From the NCBI GenBank assembly GCA_013347225.1, contig CP054595.1:4088415-4152414 (forward strand): a stretch of 64,000 nucleotides of DNA. Direction: 5' to 3'. The notes under the pieces were generated by a model that had not been told where the DNA came from, ran no database searches, and saw only the letters and a list, made by a program, of their open reading frames with translations. Each line of letters opens with the position of its first letter. Position 1 is the stretch's first letter. Position numbers and translations under genes: made by a program. Shown piece after piece: positions 54,472 to 62,700 of this stretch. The stretch is from Candidatus Accumulibacter similis (GTDB lineage Bacteria > Pseudomonadota > Gammaproteobacteria > Burkholderiales > Rhodocyclaceae).

Positions 54472-55944
54472 TCAGGAGCCGCGGGCGCCGCTGCTGGCGC
54501 TGAAGTCGAGCATCGACTTCACCGACGAGGGCATCGAGCTCCAGAGCTGGCGCTCCAGCGTCTGCAGATCTTGGGTCATCGAGGAGACCGAGCGCACCTT
54601 GGCGTAGGCGGCCTGCTTCTCGGTGAGGAGCTGGCGCTGGGCCTCCTGGGCGTTCTCTCGAATCGCGTCGATGTACTGCTGCTCGATGCCGGTGCGCTTG
54701 AGCGCCTGCGACAGGGCGCTCATGGCCTGGCGGATGGCGCGGTTGAGGAAGGTCTCCGCGTAGTCGAGCGCGATCACGTCCTTGTAGGTCTCGATCAGCG
54801 TCTCGGCGGTGCTCGATCCCGGCACGGCGTTGGCCACCGAAAGCATCTTGTAGACCGGCTCGGTGGTGTTGTTGACGAATCCGATGTCTGCGGGCGTCTG
54901 CGGGCTGCGCGTGGCGATGTTGTCCGACATGCGGCGCAGCCGCTCCGACACCAGTCGGGTGAAAGGCTTGGCCGACACGGTGGTACGCGTCGGGTTCAGG
55001 CACTCGGCGGGCTCGTCGCAGACATACACCTCGATGTCGACGTTGCCCTCCGTGGCCGAGGCGCCGCGGCCGAGCAGCAGGTCGCGCAGACCCACGATGG
55101 TGGGTTCGGCGTAGCGCGGTGTCGCGCCGCTGCCGTCGTCGGCGGGCGGATACAGGATCACGGTGCCGATCACGCTCATGATCAGCTCCTTCTCCTGCTG
55201 GCTGATGCTGCCGCCCACCTGGTTGAGCGCGATCCAGGTGACGTTGCCCTTGACGAAGGTGGCGTTGCGCACGTTGGGGTCGGCGCTGTTGGCGGCGGTC
55301 TTCACGACGGCCGGCGCGTTGCTGGCGCAGGTGAGCCGGGCTTCGGCCCGGTCGGAGACGCTGCCGAGGTACTGGGAGATGTTCGCGCAGCCGCTCATCA
55401 CCGAGTTGTCGTACTCGCCCACCACACCGTTCACCAGCGCCTGCGCGGCTTCGCAGGAGTTGATGTTCATCGCGTTGATCTTGTTGATCTGGTCCTGCAG
55501 CTCGGTCAGCAGTTTGTCGATGTCGGGCGAGATCGACTGGAGCGCCAGCTTGAAGGCGTAACCGACGGCGTTGGCACCGATGTTCTGCAAGAGTGCGATG
55601 AACTGCTGCTTGTTGATGAAGGAGAACGCACCGCCGTAGATGTCGATACCGCCGCAGCCGGCCCGCAGGCTGGGCAGCTGCACCGTGGCCAGCGGGTAGT
55701 TGCGGCCCGGGGCGCGCATCATCAGGCTGCCGCCGGTGTAGAGGTTCATCGCCTGGCCGCGGAACGCGCCCGGCGTGGTGACGTTGCCCAGCGCGCCCAG
55801 GTCGTTGAACATGGCCTGCATCTCGGCGTTCAGGTCGGCGGGGTGACTCACCAGCGGTGTGGTGGCCAGCGTCACGGCGAGCAGGCTGGCGATCAGGCGC
55901 TTGCCGAGGTGTCGGGCCGGGCGGGCGTTCGGGCGACGTGCCAT
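54472..55944 (-). CDS. traH: Conjugation protein TraH (F-type)
   Basis: A 490-residue periplasmic protein required for F-type pilus assembly. A signal peptide (HLGKRLIASLLAVTLATTPL, cleaved near VSHPA) leads to DLNAEMQAMFNDLGALGNVT and GGSLMMRAPGRNYPLATVQL, which are diagnostic. CGGIDIYGGAFSFINKQQFI, QDQINKINAMNINSCEAAQ also match the family. The C-terminus is a coiled region (QEAQRQLLTEKQAAYAKV). It partners TraF, TraU, TraW and TrbC. Ten bases separate it from traF. Confidence 0.95.
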   Translation of the reverse strand: MARRPNARPARHLGKRLIASLLAVTLATTPLVSHPADLNAEMQAMFNDLGALGNVTTPGAFRGQAMNLYTGGSLMMRAPGRNYPLATVQLPSLRAGCGGIDIYGGAFSFINKQQFIALLQNIGANAVGYAFKLALQSISPDIDKLLTELQDQINKINAMNINSCEAAQALVNGVVGEYDNSVMSGCANISQYLGSVSDRAEARLTCASNAPAVVKTAANSADPNVRNATFVKGNVTWIALNQVGGSISQQEKELIMSVIGTVILYPPADDGSGATPRYAEPTIVGLRDLLLGRGASATEGNVDIEVYVCDEPAECLNPTRTTVSAKPFTRLVSERLRRMSDNIATRSPQTPADIGFVNNTTEPVYKMLSVANAVPGSSTAETLIETYKDVIALDYAETFLNRAIRQAMSALSQALKRTGIEQQYIDAIRENAQEAQRQLLTEKQAAYAKVRSVSSMTQDLQTLERQLWSSMPSSVKSMLDFSASSGARGS

Positions 55945-55954
55945 GGTCGGTTCC

Positions 55955-56803
55955 TCAGGGCTGACGGTTGCCGGCGGGGGCGTCTTGCGCGAGTGCGGCG
56001 ATGCGCTCGACCAGGTCGGTCATCGACATCACGCCGAAGCCCACCGGGACGATCTGGCGGGTGGCGGGCGCGGTGAGGTAGAGCGCCGGCACCGCCGTCG
56101 CATTCAGGCGCGCGGCCATGCCGTTGTCGGGCCGGGCGTTGGGGTACTCGGGGATGGCGCGGCCGTCCATGCTGATCGCGAGCACGGTGAACCCGAACTC
56201 CTGCTCGAAGCGCTTGAGGATCGGCGCGAAGCGGTGGCAATGCGGGCAGTCGCCGCGGAACACGAAGATGAGCCCGTGGGTGGCGGCCAGGCTCTTGATG
56301 GTCTGTGCCTGCCGCTCACGCTGCTGCTCGTCGAAGACGTTGATCGCCATCGCGTTGGTGGGCCGTCCGCTCAGACCGTAGTCGAGATCGGGCACCGTCC
56401 ACACCAGGCGCTGCCAGCGTTCGGCGAAGTGCTCGGACTTGTCCATCACCATGCGCTGGTAGCGCATGTAGGCCGTGAGGTTGGCGTCGGTGGGGTTCAT
56501 GACGGCAACACGCTTCAGGTCTTCCAGCCGCTTCTGCATCGCTTCGAAGTCGGCCAGCTCGCGCGGTGGCTTGCTCGCCGGCGGCGCCGGCCTCGGGGCT
56601 GCGACGGGCGGGTCGCGGTACCAAAACCAGCCTTCGCGGTTGCGCAGCCAGTACGCGGCGCTCTGCGGGTCGGGTTCGATCTGCTGCGTGTCGGTGCTCG
56701 CGCTCTGCGCCCATGCCGTCGTCGTGGACAGCGCTATCGCGAAAGCCAGCAGCACAGCGCGGGTGCGCGCTGCCCTGCGAGTCGTGCGTACCCTCCCGCT
56801 CAT
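55955..56803 (-). CDS. traF: Conjugation protein TraF (F-type, thioredoxin fold)
   Basis: A 282-residue periplasmic protein. The signal peptide (RAVLLAFAIALSTTTAWAQ) precedes a mature part with WFWYRDPP and a C-terminal thioredoxin-like domain. The active-site pair is FRGDCPHCHRF at about residues 184-194, and the cis-Pro loop ATAVPALYLTAP is present. F-plasmid TraF lacks the CxxC, so this one may act as a disulfide isomerase for Cys-rich TraU, TraH and TraN. It directly abuts the upstream small gene. Confidence 0.93.
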   Translation of the reverse strand: MSGRVRTTRRAARTRAVLLAFAIALSTTTAWAQSASTDTQQIEPDPQSAAYWLRNREGWFWYRDPPVAAPRPAPPASKPPRELADFEAMQKRLEDLKRVAVMNPTDANLTAYMRYQRMVMDKSEHFAERWQRLVWTVPDLDYGLSGRPTNAMAINVFDEQQRERQAQTIKSLAATHGLIFVFRGDCPHCHRFAPILKRFEQEFGFTVLAISMDGRAIPEYPNARPDNGMAARLNATAVPALYLTAPATRQIVPVGFGVMSMTDLVERIAALAQDAPAGNRQP

Positions 56804-57202
56804 CTACCGCTTCTCCGGAAAACTGCCGTTCCGGCAGAAGCTGATCTCCCAACGCAGTTCCTGATCGCCGCGCTGGCCTTGTTCCAGCACGTCGCGCTGG
56901 CGCGTGGTGACCTCGAGCCGCGCGCAGCCGGGCTGGGGCAGGGCGTGCAAGGTGGCCACGTCGATCTCGATGGGCGTGGTGGCATCGAAGCGGCGACGCA
57001 TGTAGTCGGCGCCGGGACCGGTGAGCACGCCGTACGCCGCGCCGCGCTCGGCGGCGAGCGCCAACAGGGGCTTGATCTCCGAGACCGGGATGCGCTGCGT
57101 CGTCTGTGCCTGGCCCGGCACGGCGAGCAGCGCGCCGAGCAGGACCGCGCCGAGTGCGTGGCGACGCCTTGGGACGGACAGGATGGCAGTGATGAAGGTC
57201 AT
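56804..57202 (-). CDS. Small exported protein in the transfer operon
   Basis: A 132-residue protein with a signal peptide (HALGAVLLGALLAVPGQAQ). The mature part has two Cys (PGCARLEV, ISFCRNG), likely disulfide-linked, and no family I recognise. It sits between traN and traF, where F has trbE. It starts inside the traN stop (four-base overlap). The long frame reaching 58336 is a shadow of traN; the ATG at 57202 fits the signal peptide. Confidence 0.7.
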   Translation of the reverse strand: MTFITAILSVPRRRHALGAVLLGALLAVPGQAQTTQRIPVSEIKPLLALAAERGAAYGVLTGPGADYMRRRFDATTPIEIDVATLHALPQPGCARLEVTTRQRDVLEQGQRGDQELRWEISFCRNGSFPEKR

Positions 57203-58410
57203 GGGCCGAAGTAGCTGTTGACCTTCTGCTGCGCGCGCTGCTGCAGGTCGCCGAGGTTCGGCAGCGTGGGCGCGATTTCCGCGTAGAACTCGCTGAGGTC
57301 CATGCGCGAGAAGTCCAGCGCCTGGAGCTGCGCGAGCGCGAATCCGCTGCAGTCGGGGCCCTGGGCGCCGCCCCAGCCGCGACCGAGTTGCGCGCGGCCC
57401 TGCTCGTTGATGATGCGCGACAGGCGCGAGTTGAAGCAGCAGTAGGTCTCGGTGGTCTCGATGCAGGTGCGGATGATGGGCAGCCGCGCCGAGCAGTAGC
57501 TGCCGACGCCGTGGCAGAGGCGGTTGTCGCGCTTCATCGCGAGGACCTGCTCGGCGTCCTCGCAGGACAGCAGCCCCGAGAGCTGGATCGCGAGCATCGC
57601 GAGCGTCCACGGGCCCGGCACCAGCGAGGTCACGAAGGAGCCCACCGACAGGTCGCCGGCGATCAGCCCGGCGAGCGCCGAGGAGCCGCCGCCGGCGCCG
57701 AAGAGCGCCTCGAAGCCGGCGATCACCAGGTCGGGTGCATCCGCCGTGAAGAGGGCGTCGTAGGTGTAGCTCGAGCCGATGGCGCCGATGGCCTGGCCGC
57801 CGGCGCCGGTGATCAGGCTGAAGGTGGAGAAGAGCGACCCGTCGGTGCCGCCGCCCTTGCAGCAGTTGACCAGACCGAAGAGCTTCTTGCGGCAGCGGTT
57901 GTCGTAGCCCTTGAATACCTCCAGCGTGTTCGGGTCCAGGTAGCGACCGGCTTCGCGCTGCGCTTCCAGTCCGGCAACGGCACGCGCGAAGTCGGCGTCC
58001 GGCGCGTATCCGGTGTCGAAGCAGCGCCCGTCCAGGCAGAACTGCTGCCCGCCGCAGTTGGTCACCGTCGAGGTGGTGCCCGTGGCGACGCGGCACTGCC
58101 AGGTCTGCTCGTAGAGCATGCAGGCGCCCTGGGGGTTCATGTCCATGCAGCGCGAATCGACCTGGCTGCAGCCGCGGTCGCGCAGGGGCTGGCAGTCGTC
58201 GGTGCTGTTCTGCGAGACGCAGGTGTAGGACGCGCGGTAACGCCAGCAGTCCCGTTGCACCGGGTAGCCGCCGATATTGCGGGTCTCGGGGCCCTCGACG
58301 CAGGTCTCCGCGGTCTGGTAGCAGTCGGCGGCCCACGTGGGCGCGGAGGTGAACAGACAGAGCACCAGCGCGCCGGCGGCGATCCAGGCGAAGCGCCGCG
58401 CGGCTCTCAT
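57199..58410 (-). CDS. traN: TraN-like mating-pair stabilisation protein, C-terminal half
   Basis: A 403-residue exported, very Cys-rich protein. The signal peptide is FAWIAAGALVLCLFTSAPTW with cleavage near AWA-A. The mature part has more than 20 Cys (DCYQTAETCVEGPETRNI, QVDSRCMDMNPQGACM, NRCRKKLFGLVNCCKGG, TCIETTETYCCFNSRL). These are features of the central and C-terminal part of F TraN, an outer-membrane adhesin that stabilises mating pairs. The N-terminal TraN-like part is a separate gene directly upstream. It overlaps both neighbours by four bases. Confidence 0.82.
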   Translation of the reverse strand: MRAARRFAWIAAGALVLCLFTSAPTWAADCYQTAETCVEGPETRNIGGYPVQRDCWRYRASYTCVSQNSTDDCQPLRDRGCSQVDSRCMDMNPQGACMLYEQTWQCRVATGTTSTVTNCGGQQFCLDGRCFDTGYAPDADFARAVAGLEAQREAGRYLDPNTLEVFKGYDNRCRKKLFGLVNCCKGGGTDGSLFSTFSLITGAGGQAIGAIGSSYTYDALFTADAPDLVIAGFEALFGAGGGSSALAGLIAGDLSVGSFVTSLVPGPWTLAMLAIQLSGLLSCEDAEQVLAMKRDNRLCHGVGSYCSARLPIIRTCIETTETYCCFNSRLSRIINEQGRAQLGRGWGGAQGPDCSGFALAQLQALDFSRMDLSEFYAEIAPTLPNLGDLQQRAQQKVNSYFGP

Positions 58411-59396
58411 TGCGAGCGCGCCTCCAGCGTCGCGCACTGGTTGTCCCAGGTGTCGCTGAAGCTCACCGTGGTCGGCATCGCGAAGGTGTTGGCGCCGTAG
58501 TAGCTCGTCCCCTGGCAGGGGTTGTAGAACCACGCGCCGATGGTGCAGTTGGGGCCGGCGCAGCTCTGGCTGTAGTAGGTCTGGTAGCAGAAGAAGCCGT
58601 CGATCCGCGAGGGGCCAGGGGTCTGCGGGATCTGCGTGTTCAGGCTGCCGGGCACGTCTTGCGAGCCGAGGTCCATGTAGACCTGACCACTGCCCTTGTC
58701 GATGGTGACGACGTGCATCGTGTAGCTGTTGGTCCCGCAGCTGAAGTCGAAGGCAAGGTAGTCGATGCAGGCGGGGCAGGGGTCGGCGGTGACGCGGGTG
58801 AGGAACTGGCCCGCGGAGCAGCCTGGCGTCTGGATCGGCGTGACGATCAGCACCTTGTCGCAGGTGAGGGTCTCCAGCGTGCGGTACTGGTGGCAGATCG
58901 CCGTCTCGAAACGGTCGGGCGTGGTGACGGTCTGGACGGCGCAGCCGCTGTAGGTGCCGGCGATGTTTCCGGCGATGGCCTGCGGATCGGCGGTGATCGC
59001 GCGACCGCGGGTGAGCAGGGGGTCGGTCGGCGCGATGTTGAAGCTCGGCCGTTGGCTCGGATTGGTCTGCGAGAACTGCACTGCCGTGCAGGAGGGATCG
59101 GCGGCGGGGCCGCTCGCGCAGGCGCTGGCTCGCGCCGCAGCCTGGGTGCCAAGCCCCGGGCTGCCGAAGTAGCTCGCCTCCGGGGGATTGGTGGTGTAGC
59201 TCGGAACGGTGGACTGCGCCGTGCTGCCGCTGATGGTGCCGCGGGCCGCGGCGTTGCCGGTCCGGCCGAGTGTCTTGCCCTGCTCGAAGGCCTCACCCTG
59301 CGTTGGCGGCGATTGCGCGAAGGCGGCCGGAAGCGTCGCGAGCAGCACGGCCGCGAACGCGACGAGCTGGCCAGTGAGTCGCCTTGCGCGCCGCAT
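58407..59396 (-). CDS. TraN-like exported protein, N-terminal half
   Basis: A 329-residue exported protein. The signal peptide is QLVAFAAVLLATLPAAFAQ. The mature N-terminus (QGEAFEQGKTLGRTGNA) and the Cys-rich part (TYSGCAVQTVTTPDRFE, CHQYRTLETLTCDKV, DPCPACIDYLAFDFSCG) recall the first half of F-type TraN. The stop overlaps the next start by four bases (ATGA). Both halves carry their own signal peptide, so this is an evolved two-gene arrangement and not a recent frameshift. Confidence 0.7.
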   Translation of the reverse strand: MRRARRLTGQLVAFAAVLLATLPAAFAQSPPTQGEAFEQGKTLGRTGNAAARGTISGSTAQSTVPSYTTNPPEASYFGSPGLGTQAAARASACASGPAADPSCTAVQFSQTNPSQRPSFNIAPTDPLLTRGRAITADPQAIAGNIAGTYSGCAVQTVTTPDRFETAICHQYRTLETLTCDKVLIVTPIQTPGCSAGQFLTRVTADPCPACIDYLAFDFSCGTNSYTMHVVTIDKGSGQVYMDLGSQDVPGSLNTQIPQTPGPSRIDGFFCYQTYYSQSCAGPNCTIGAWFYNPCQGTSYYGANTFAMPTTVSFSDTWDNQCATLEARSQ

Positions 59397-59398
59397 GC

Positions 59399-60097
59399 TC
59401 AGGGCCCTTTCAGCCGCGCGAGCAGCGGCGCCACCAGCGGTCGCGCCTCGGGGCGCTGCCTGGCCAGCGTGTCCAGCGCGTGGTCGACGCTCACGTCTCC
59501 GGACACGCTGACGAAGGCCGGCGGCGTGCGGCAGTCTGTGCCGCAGCTCGTCGCCGTGTCGGCGCGATAGTCGAGACTCAGCACGAAGGTCGGCGCGCGT
59601 TCGATGCGATGGCGTGTGAAGGCTTCGGGGTCGATGACCCACGCCACCTGACGCTCGCCGATCAGGCTGGAGACGGCCGCGAGGGTCTCGCGCATCGAGT
59701 TGGCCTTCAGGCCCCGCAGCACGAGGACCGCGCCGCTGCGCGCGGCTTGATCGGTCAACAGTTGCAGGCTCGCGCGGGGCATCTCCAGCGTGATGAAGAT
59801 GCGAAGCGGGCTCGCGGCCGGGGTCTGTGCGGCTGGGCTCCCGAGGCGCGCGCCAGCCCGGGCGAGTGCTTCGATGTCGGTGGGCGCCGCAGTCGACGGC
59901 AGGTTCACGCGCGGCGGCGCGGGCACCGGTTGAGCGCCGAGACGATCGGCTTGCGGGAAGGGGTGGGCTTTCCGTGCCCGCTCGATGTCATCGGCATCGG
60001 GCCAGCGCGGGGCCTGGGCGAGCGCGATGCTGGCCGCGAGCAAGCCGAGCGCGCAGGCGGCCGCGGCGATGGCGCGGATCTCAGTACGCGCCGGCAC
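59399..60097 (-). CDS. trbC: Pilin-assembly protein TrbC (F-type)
   Basis: A 232-residue periplasmic protein needed for F-type pilus assembly. Signal peptide IAAAACALGLLAASIALAQ. The conserved block is IFITLEMPRASLQLLTDQAA, AVLVLRGLKANSMRETL, then VAWVIDPEAFTRHRI and APTFVL, the thioredoxin-like core of the TrbC_Ftype family. It overlaps traU by 17 bases and stops two bases before the TraN-like gene. Confidence 0.92.
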   Translation of the reverse strand: MPARTEIRAIAAAACALGLLAASIALAQAPRWPDADDIERARKAHPFPQADRLGAQPVPAPPRVNLPSTAAPTDIEALARAGARLGSPAAQTPAASPLRIFITLEMPRASLQLLTDQAARSGAVLVLRGLKANSMRETLAAVSSLIGERQVAWVIDPEAFTRHRIERAPTFVLSLDYRADTATSCGTDCRTPPAFVSVSGDVSVDHALDTLARQRPEARPLVAPLLARLKGP

Positions 60098-61124
60098 AGC
60101 AGTTCCTCTTGCGGAAGATCTGGTACGCGAAGTCTTCGCCCGAGACGGGGTAGGACTTGCCCGCGCCCCAGATCATCGTCGTGCGGCCGTAGGGCTGGCA
60201 GCACTGGCCGGCTTCCTTCGCGGTGGCCGGCACCGGGTAGACCATTTGCAGCTTGTAGTGCGTCTTGTCCATGATCGGCAGCGGGTAGTAGCCGCACAGC
60301 CCCGCCGACCCGGCGCCGGTGAACGTCACCAGCTGCCGGTGCATCTTCGCGGTCATGCGCTGGGTGATCAGCGTCGAGGCCTGCACGCCGCCGATGTGGG
60401 TGGCGACGTGGCCACCCATCGGGTAGATCGAGCCCTGGCAGCCGGCGCACCAGAACAGGCTCGCGATCGGCATGCCGGCGGTTGCGGCCACACAGTCGGC
60501 GGCGCACGCGGCTTTCGCGGGCGCGTTGGCGAACAGCACCGCTTCGGGGTTCAGGATGGCGGTCAGTTCGTCGTCGGCCCACAGCGGATCCACCTCAGTG
60601 AGATAGGCCAGGTCGAGCGAGCCCTTCTCCAGGCACGGAAAGTCGAGCAGCACCTCCAGCCAGGTGAGGATCGGGTTGGCGTACCAGTGCGCGTGATAGA
60701 AGCTGTTGCGCGTCTGGCTGTCGTGTCCGACGTGCGCGCCGCGCGGCACGTCGAGTCCGGGGTCCAGCGCGATGCCGCCCAGGCCGACCATGCAGAAGGG
60801 CGTTCGCGTCACGTCCACCATGCGCACCGGCTCCCAGAAGCCGATCGACACGCCGATGCGGGGCGGGTTGCTGCAGTAGCAGACGGGCGACGACGGATTG
60901 CCGATGTCGGGCTGACCGTCGGAGAGGATCGATGCCGAGCCGATGGTCAGCGGGAACAGGCAACTCCAGCAGATGTCGGTGATCGGGTTCATGAAGCGGC
61001 CGTGGCAGGTGGGGCCGGCCGCGGCGGGTCCGGGCACCAGCGCGAGCAGCCACAGGGCGAGCGCGAGCCACAGCGCCGCGCGTGGGCGACCTAGCTGCCG
61101 GTGGACGGGGCTATAGGAGCTCAT
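60081..61124 (-). CDS. traU: Conjugation protein TraU (F-type)
   Basis: A 347-residue periplasmic protein required for DNA transfer and pilus formation. Signal peptide ALWLALALWLLALVPGPAAA. The hallmark Cys-rich sequence is CHGRFMNPITDICWSCLFPL, followed by CYCSNPPRIGVSIGFWEPVR. Later come NPEAVLFANAPAKAACAADC and LFWCAGCQGSIYPM. It is full length and one of the most conserved F-type proteins. It overlaps traW by 14 bases. Confidence 0.96.
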   Translation of the reverse strand: MSSYSPVHRQLGRPRAALWLALALWLLALVPGPAAAGPTCHGRFMNPITDICWSCLFPLTIGSASILSDGQPDIGNPSSPVCYCSNPPRIGVSIGFWEPVRMVDVTRTPFCMVGLGGIALDPGLDVPRGAHVGHDSQTRNSFYHAHWYANPILTWLEVLLDFPCLEKGSLDLAYLTEVDPLWADDELTAILNPEAVLFANAPAKAACAADCVAATAGMPIASLFWCAGCQGSIYPMGGHVATHIGGVQASTLITQRMTAKMHRQLVTFTGAGSAGLCGYYPLPIMDKTHYKLQMVYPVPATAKEAGQCCQPYGRTTMIWGAGKSYPVSGEDFAYQIFRKRNCCAGAY

Positions 61125-61776
61125 CGATGCGCAGCCTTCTGCCGTCCTGGGTGACGAGTGCGGGCACCTGGCGGATGCCGAGCTTCGTCGTGAGGTTGCC
61201 CTGCTGGTCGTAGAACACCGGCCGTTGCCAGCGGCGCATCAGGTCCAGGTAGGACCCGCCGGTGAGGATCACCTTCACCTTGCCTTGGCGCTCGTCGATG
61301 AGCTTGCGTGCACGCGCGACCTGCTCGCGATCGCGCGCGTCGATAAAGAGCAGCGCCTGGCTCAAGCTCACGGTGTCGAGCGGATTGACCACCGTGCCGG
61401 GCGGCACGATGACCCGGCCGTCGGCGTCGCGGATCGCCTCCTGCACGACGATGCTCGGGTCGTGGTGGAAGTGCCGCGGTTGACGGGTGCGCGAGAGCCC
61501 CGCCACCGGCGCCGGGTAATCGACGCCTCGCCTGACCCTTTCCAGCGATTCGCGTTGCAGACGGGCGAGCGTGCCGTCTTCGCCTGCCGCGCGAAGTTTC
61601 CCGAGGATCACCTCCAGCAGGTTTGGCTCGGCGATCGGGTAGACCGGGCCGATGACGCCGAGGTCCTGCGCGTGGGCGGGCACCGTCGCGACCATCGCGG
61701 CGAAGACGGCCGCCGCGAGGCGCAGCGGCCAGCCGCGGGCCGTGCCGTTTGCGATCGTCGGATCAGAAGAGCGCAT
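61111..61776 (-). CDS. traW: Conjugation protein TraW (F-type)
   Basis: A 221-residue periplasmic protein of the pilus-assembly complex. Signal peptide about residues 17-36 (RLAAAVFAAMVATVPAHAQ). The family segments are LGVIGPVYPIAEPNLLEVI, ALLFIDARDREQVARAR, KVILTGGSYLDLMRRW and FYDQQGNLTTKLGIRQVP. It interacts with TrbC in F. It overlaps the S26 peptidase gene by 14 bases and traU by 14. Confidence 0.94.
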   Translation of the reverse strand: MRSSDPTIANGTARGWPLRLAAAVFAAMVATVPAHAQDLGVIGPVYPIAEPNLLEVILGKLRAAGEDGTLARLQRESLERVRRGVDYPAPVAGLSRTRQPRHFHHDPSIVVQEAIRDADGRVIVPPGTVVNPLDTVSLSQALLFIDARDREQVARARKLIDERQGKVKVILTGGSYLDLMRRWQRPVFYDQQGNLTTKLGIRQVPALVTQDGRRLRIDELL

Positions 61777-62317
61777 CGGCCCGCCCGATGATCTGGGATG
61801 TGTGGATCCAGCCGGTCAGCTGGTACCGGGAGTCGAGGCTGTCGGGGTGTCCGGCTTGCACGTAGTAGCGGCCCTCCGGAATCCGGCCGGTGGGGCCGGG
61901 TTCGAGCGGCTGACCTTGCCGGCTCACTGGCTTGGGGACGCCCACCGGAACGCCGTTGAGGTGGAAGCCCTGCGCATCGCGGGTGACTTCGTCGCCGGGC
62001 ATGCCGGCGAGCACCTTGATGAAGGTGACGCCCGCCGGGTATGGTCCGCCGCCGGCCCAGCGGAAGGCGACGAAGTCGCCTCGGCTCGGCATCTCGCCCT
62101 TGTGGATGAGGAAGAGCCGGTGCGGCAGGCTCGGCGAGGCGTTCAGCCCGAAGCCATAGTGCGCGTGAAACCAGAGCGCGATCGCGCCGACCGCGACGTA
62201 GACGAGGGCCCAGCGCTTCAGGTGTTCGACCGAGCGCTCGGCGAACGTGTGCAGCCGAAGTCGTCCGCTCGATGCGAATCGGTCGCGCCAGCTTCGATGC
62301 AAGAACAGGGTGCGCAT
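61763..62317 (-). CDS. S26-family conjugation peptidase (TraF/TrhF-like)
   Basis: A 184-residue membrane-anchored serine protease of the signal-peptidase S26 type, which matures pilin or other transfer proteins. One N-terminal membrane helix (WALVYVAVGAIALWFHAHYG) precedes the catalytic Ser in NASPSLPHRLFLI (about residue 62-64). The general-base Lys is in FIKVLAGMPGDEV (about 101). YYVQAGHPDSLDSRY is the conserved box. Its place between trbI and traW is found in H-plasmid and ICE versions of the F system. ATG 62317 was chosen over the longer shadow frame. Confidence 0.88.
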   Translation of the reverse strand: MRTLFLHRSWRDRFASSGRLRLHTFAERSVEHLKRWALVYVAVGAIALWFHAHYGFGLNASPSLPHRLFLIHKGEMPSRGDFVAFRWAGGGPYPAGVTFIKVLAGMPGDEVTRDAQGFHLNGVPVGVPKPVSRQGQPLEPGPTGRIPEGRYYVQAGHPDSLDSRYQLTGWIHTSQIIGRADALF

Positions 62318-62334
62318 GCGGACTCCCGATGCAG

Positions 62335-62700
62335 CTACAGGCCGAGCCGGCGCCGCACGTCCGGCGTCAGGTCTTGCAGCAGGGGTTCGGAGCCCATCAC
62401 GGCGCCACGCGCCAGCACGATGCAGCGGCACTCTCCCGGTAGCGCCTGGAGCAGCGTGCTCACCTCCGTGCCGAAGCCCGCGGCGCGACGCAGTGCGCCG
62501 GCGCGCTCCTCGTCGCTGGTGTCGCGCTTGACCAGCACCGCGGCGACCTGCAACTCCTTCAAGCGATAGAGCTCCGCTACGTCGAGCACGGCCAGCGCCG
62601 GCAGGCGTTCGGGCACGAGCCACAGGTGAACGAGCGCGATCAGCGCGGCGCTCACCAGCGCGTTGACGCCCACGAGCAGTGCGGCGGCCCGTGCGTTCAC
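62335..62700 (-). CDS. trbI: Conjugation protein TrbI (F-type)
   Basis: A 121-residue inner-membrane protein. One N-terminal membrane helix (ALLVGVNALVSAALIALVHL) is followed by a periplasmic part with LPALAVLDVAELYRLKELQV, matching TrbI of F, which affects pilus retraction. The start is a GTG overlapping the traC stop (GTGA). Order traC-trbI-traW-traU-trbC is the same as in F. Confidence 0.85.
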   Translation of the reverse strand: MNARAAALLVGVNALVSAALIALVHLWLVPERLPALAVLDVAELYRLKELQVAAVLVKRDTSDEERAGALRRAAGFGTEVSTLLQALPGECRCIVLARGAVMGSEPLLQDLTPDVRRRLGL

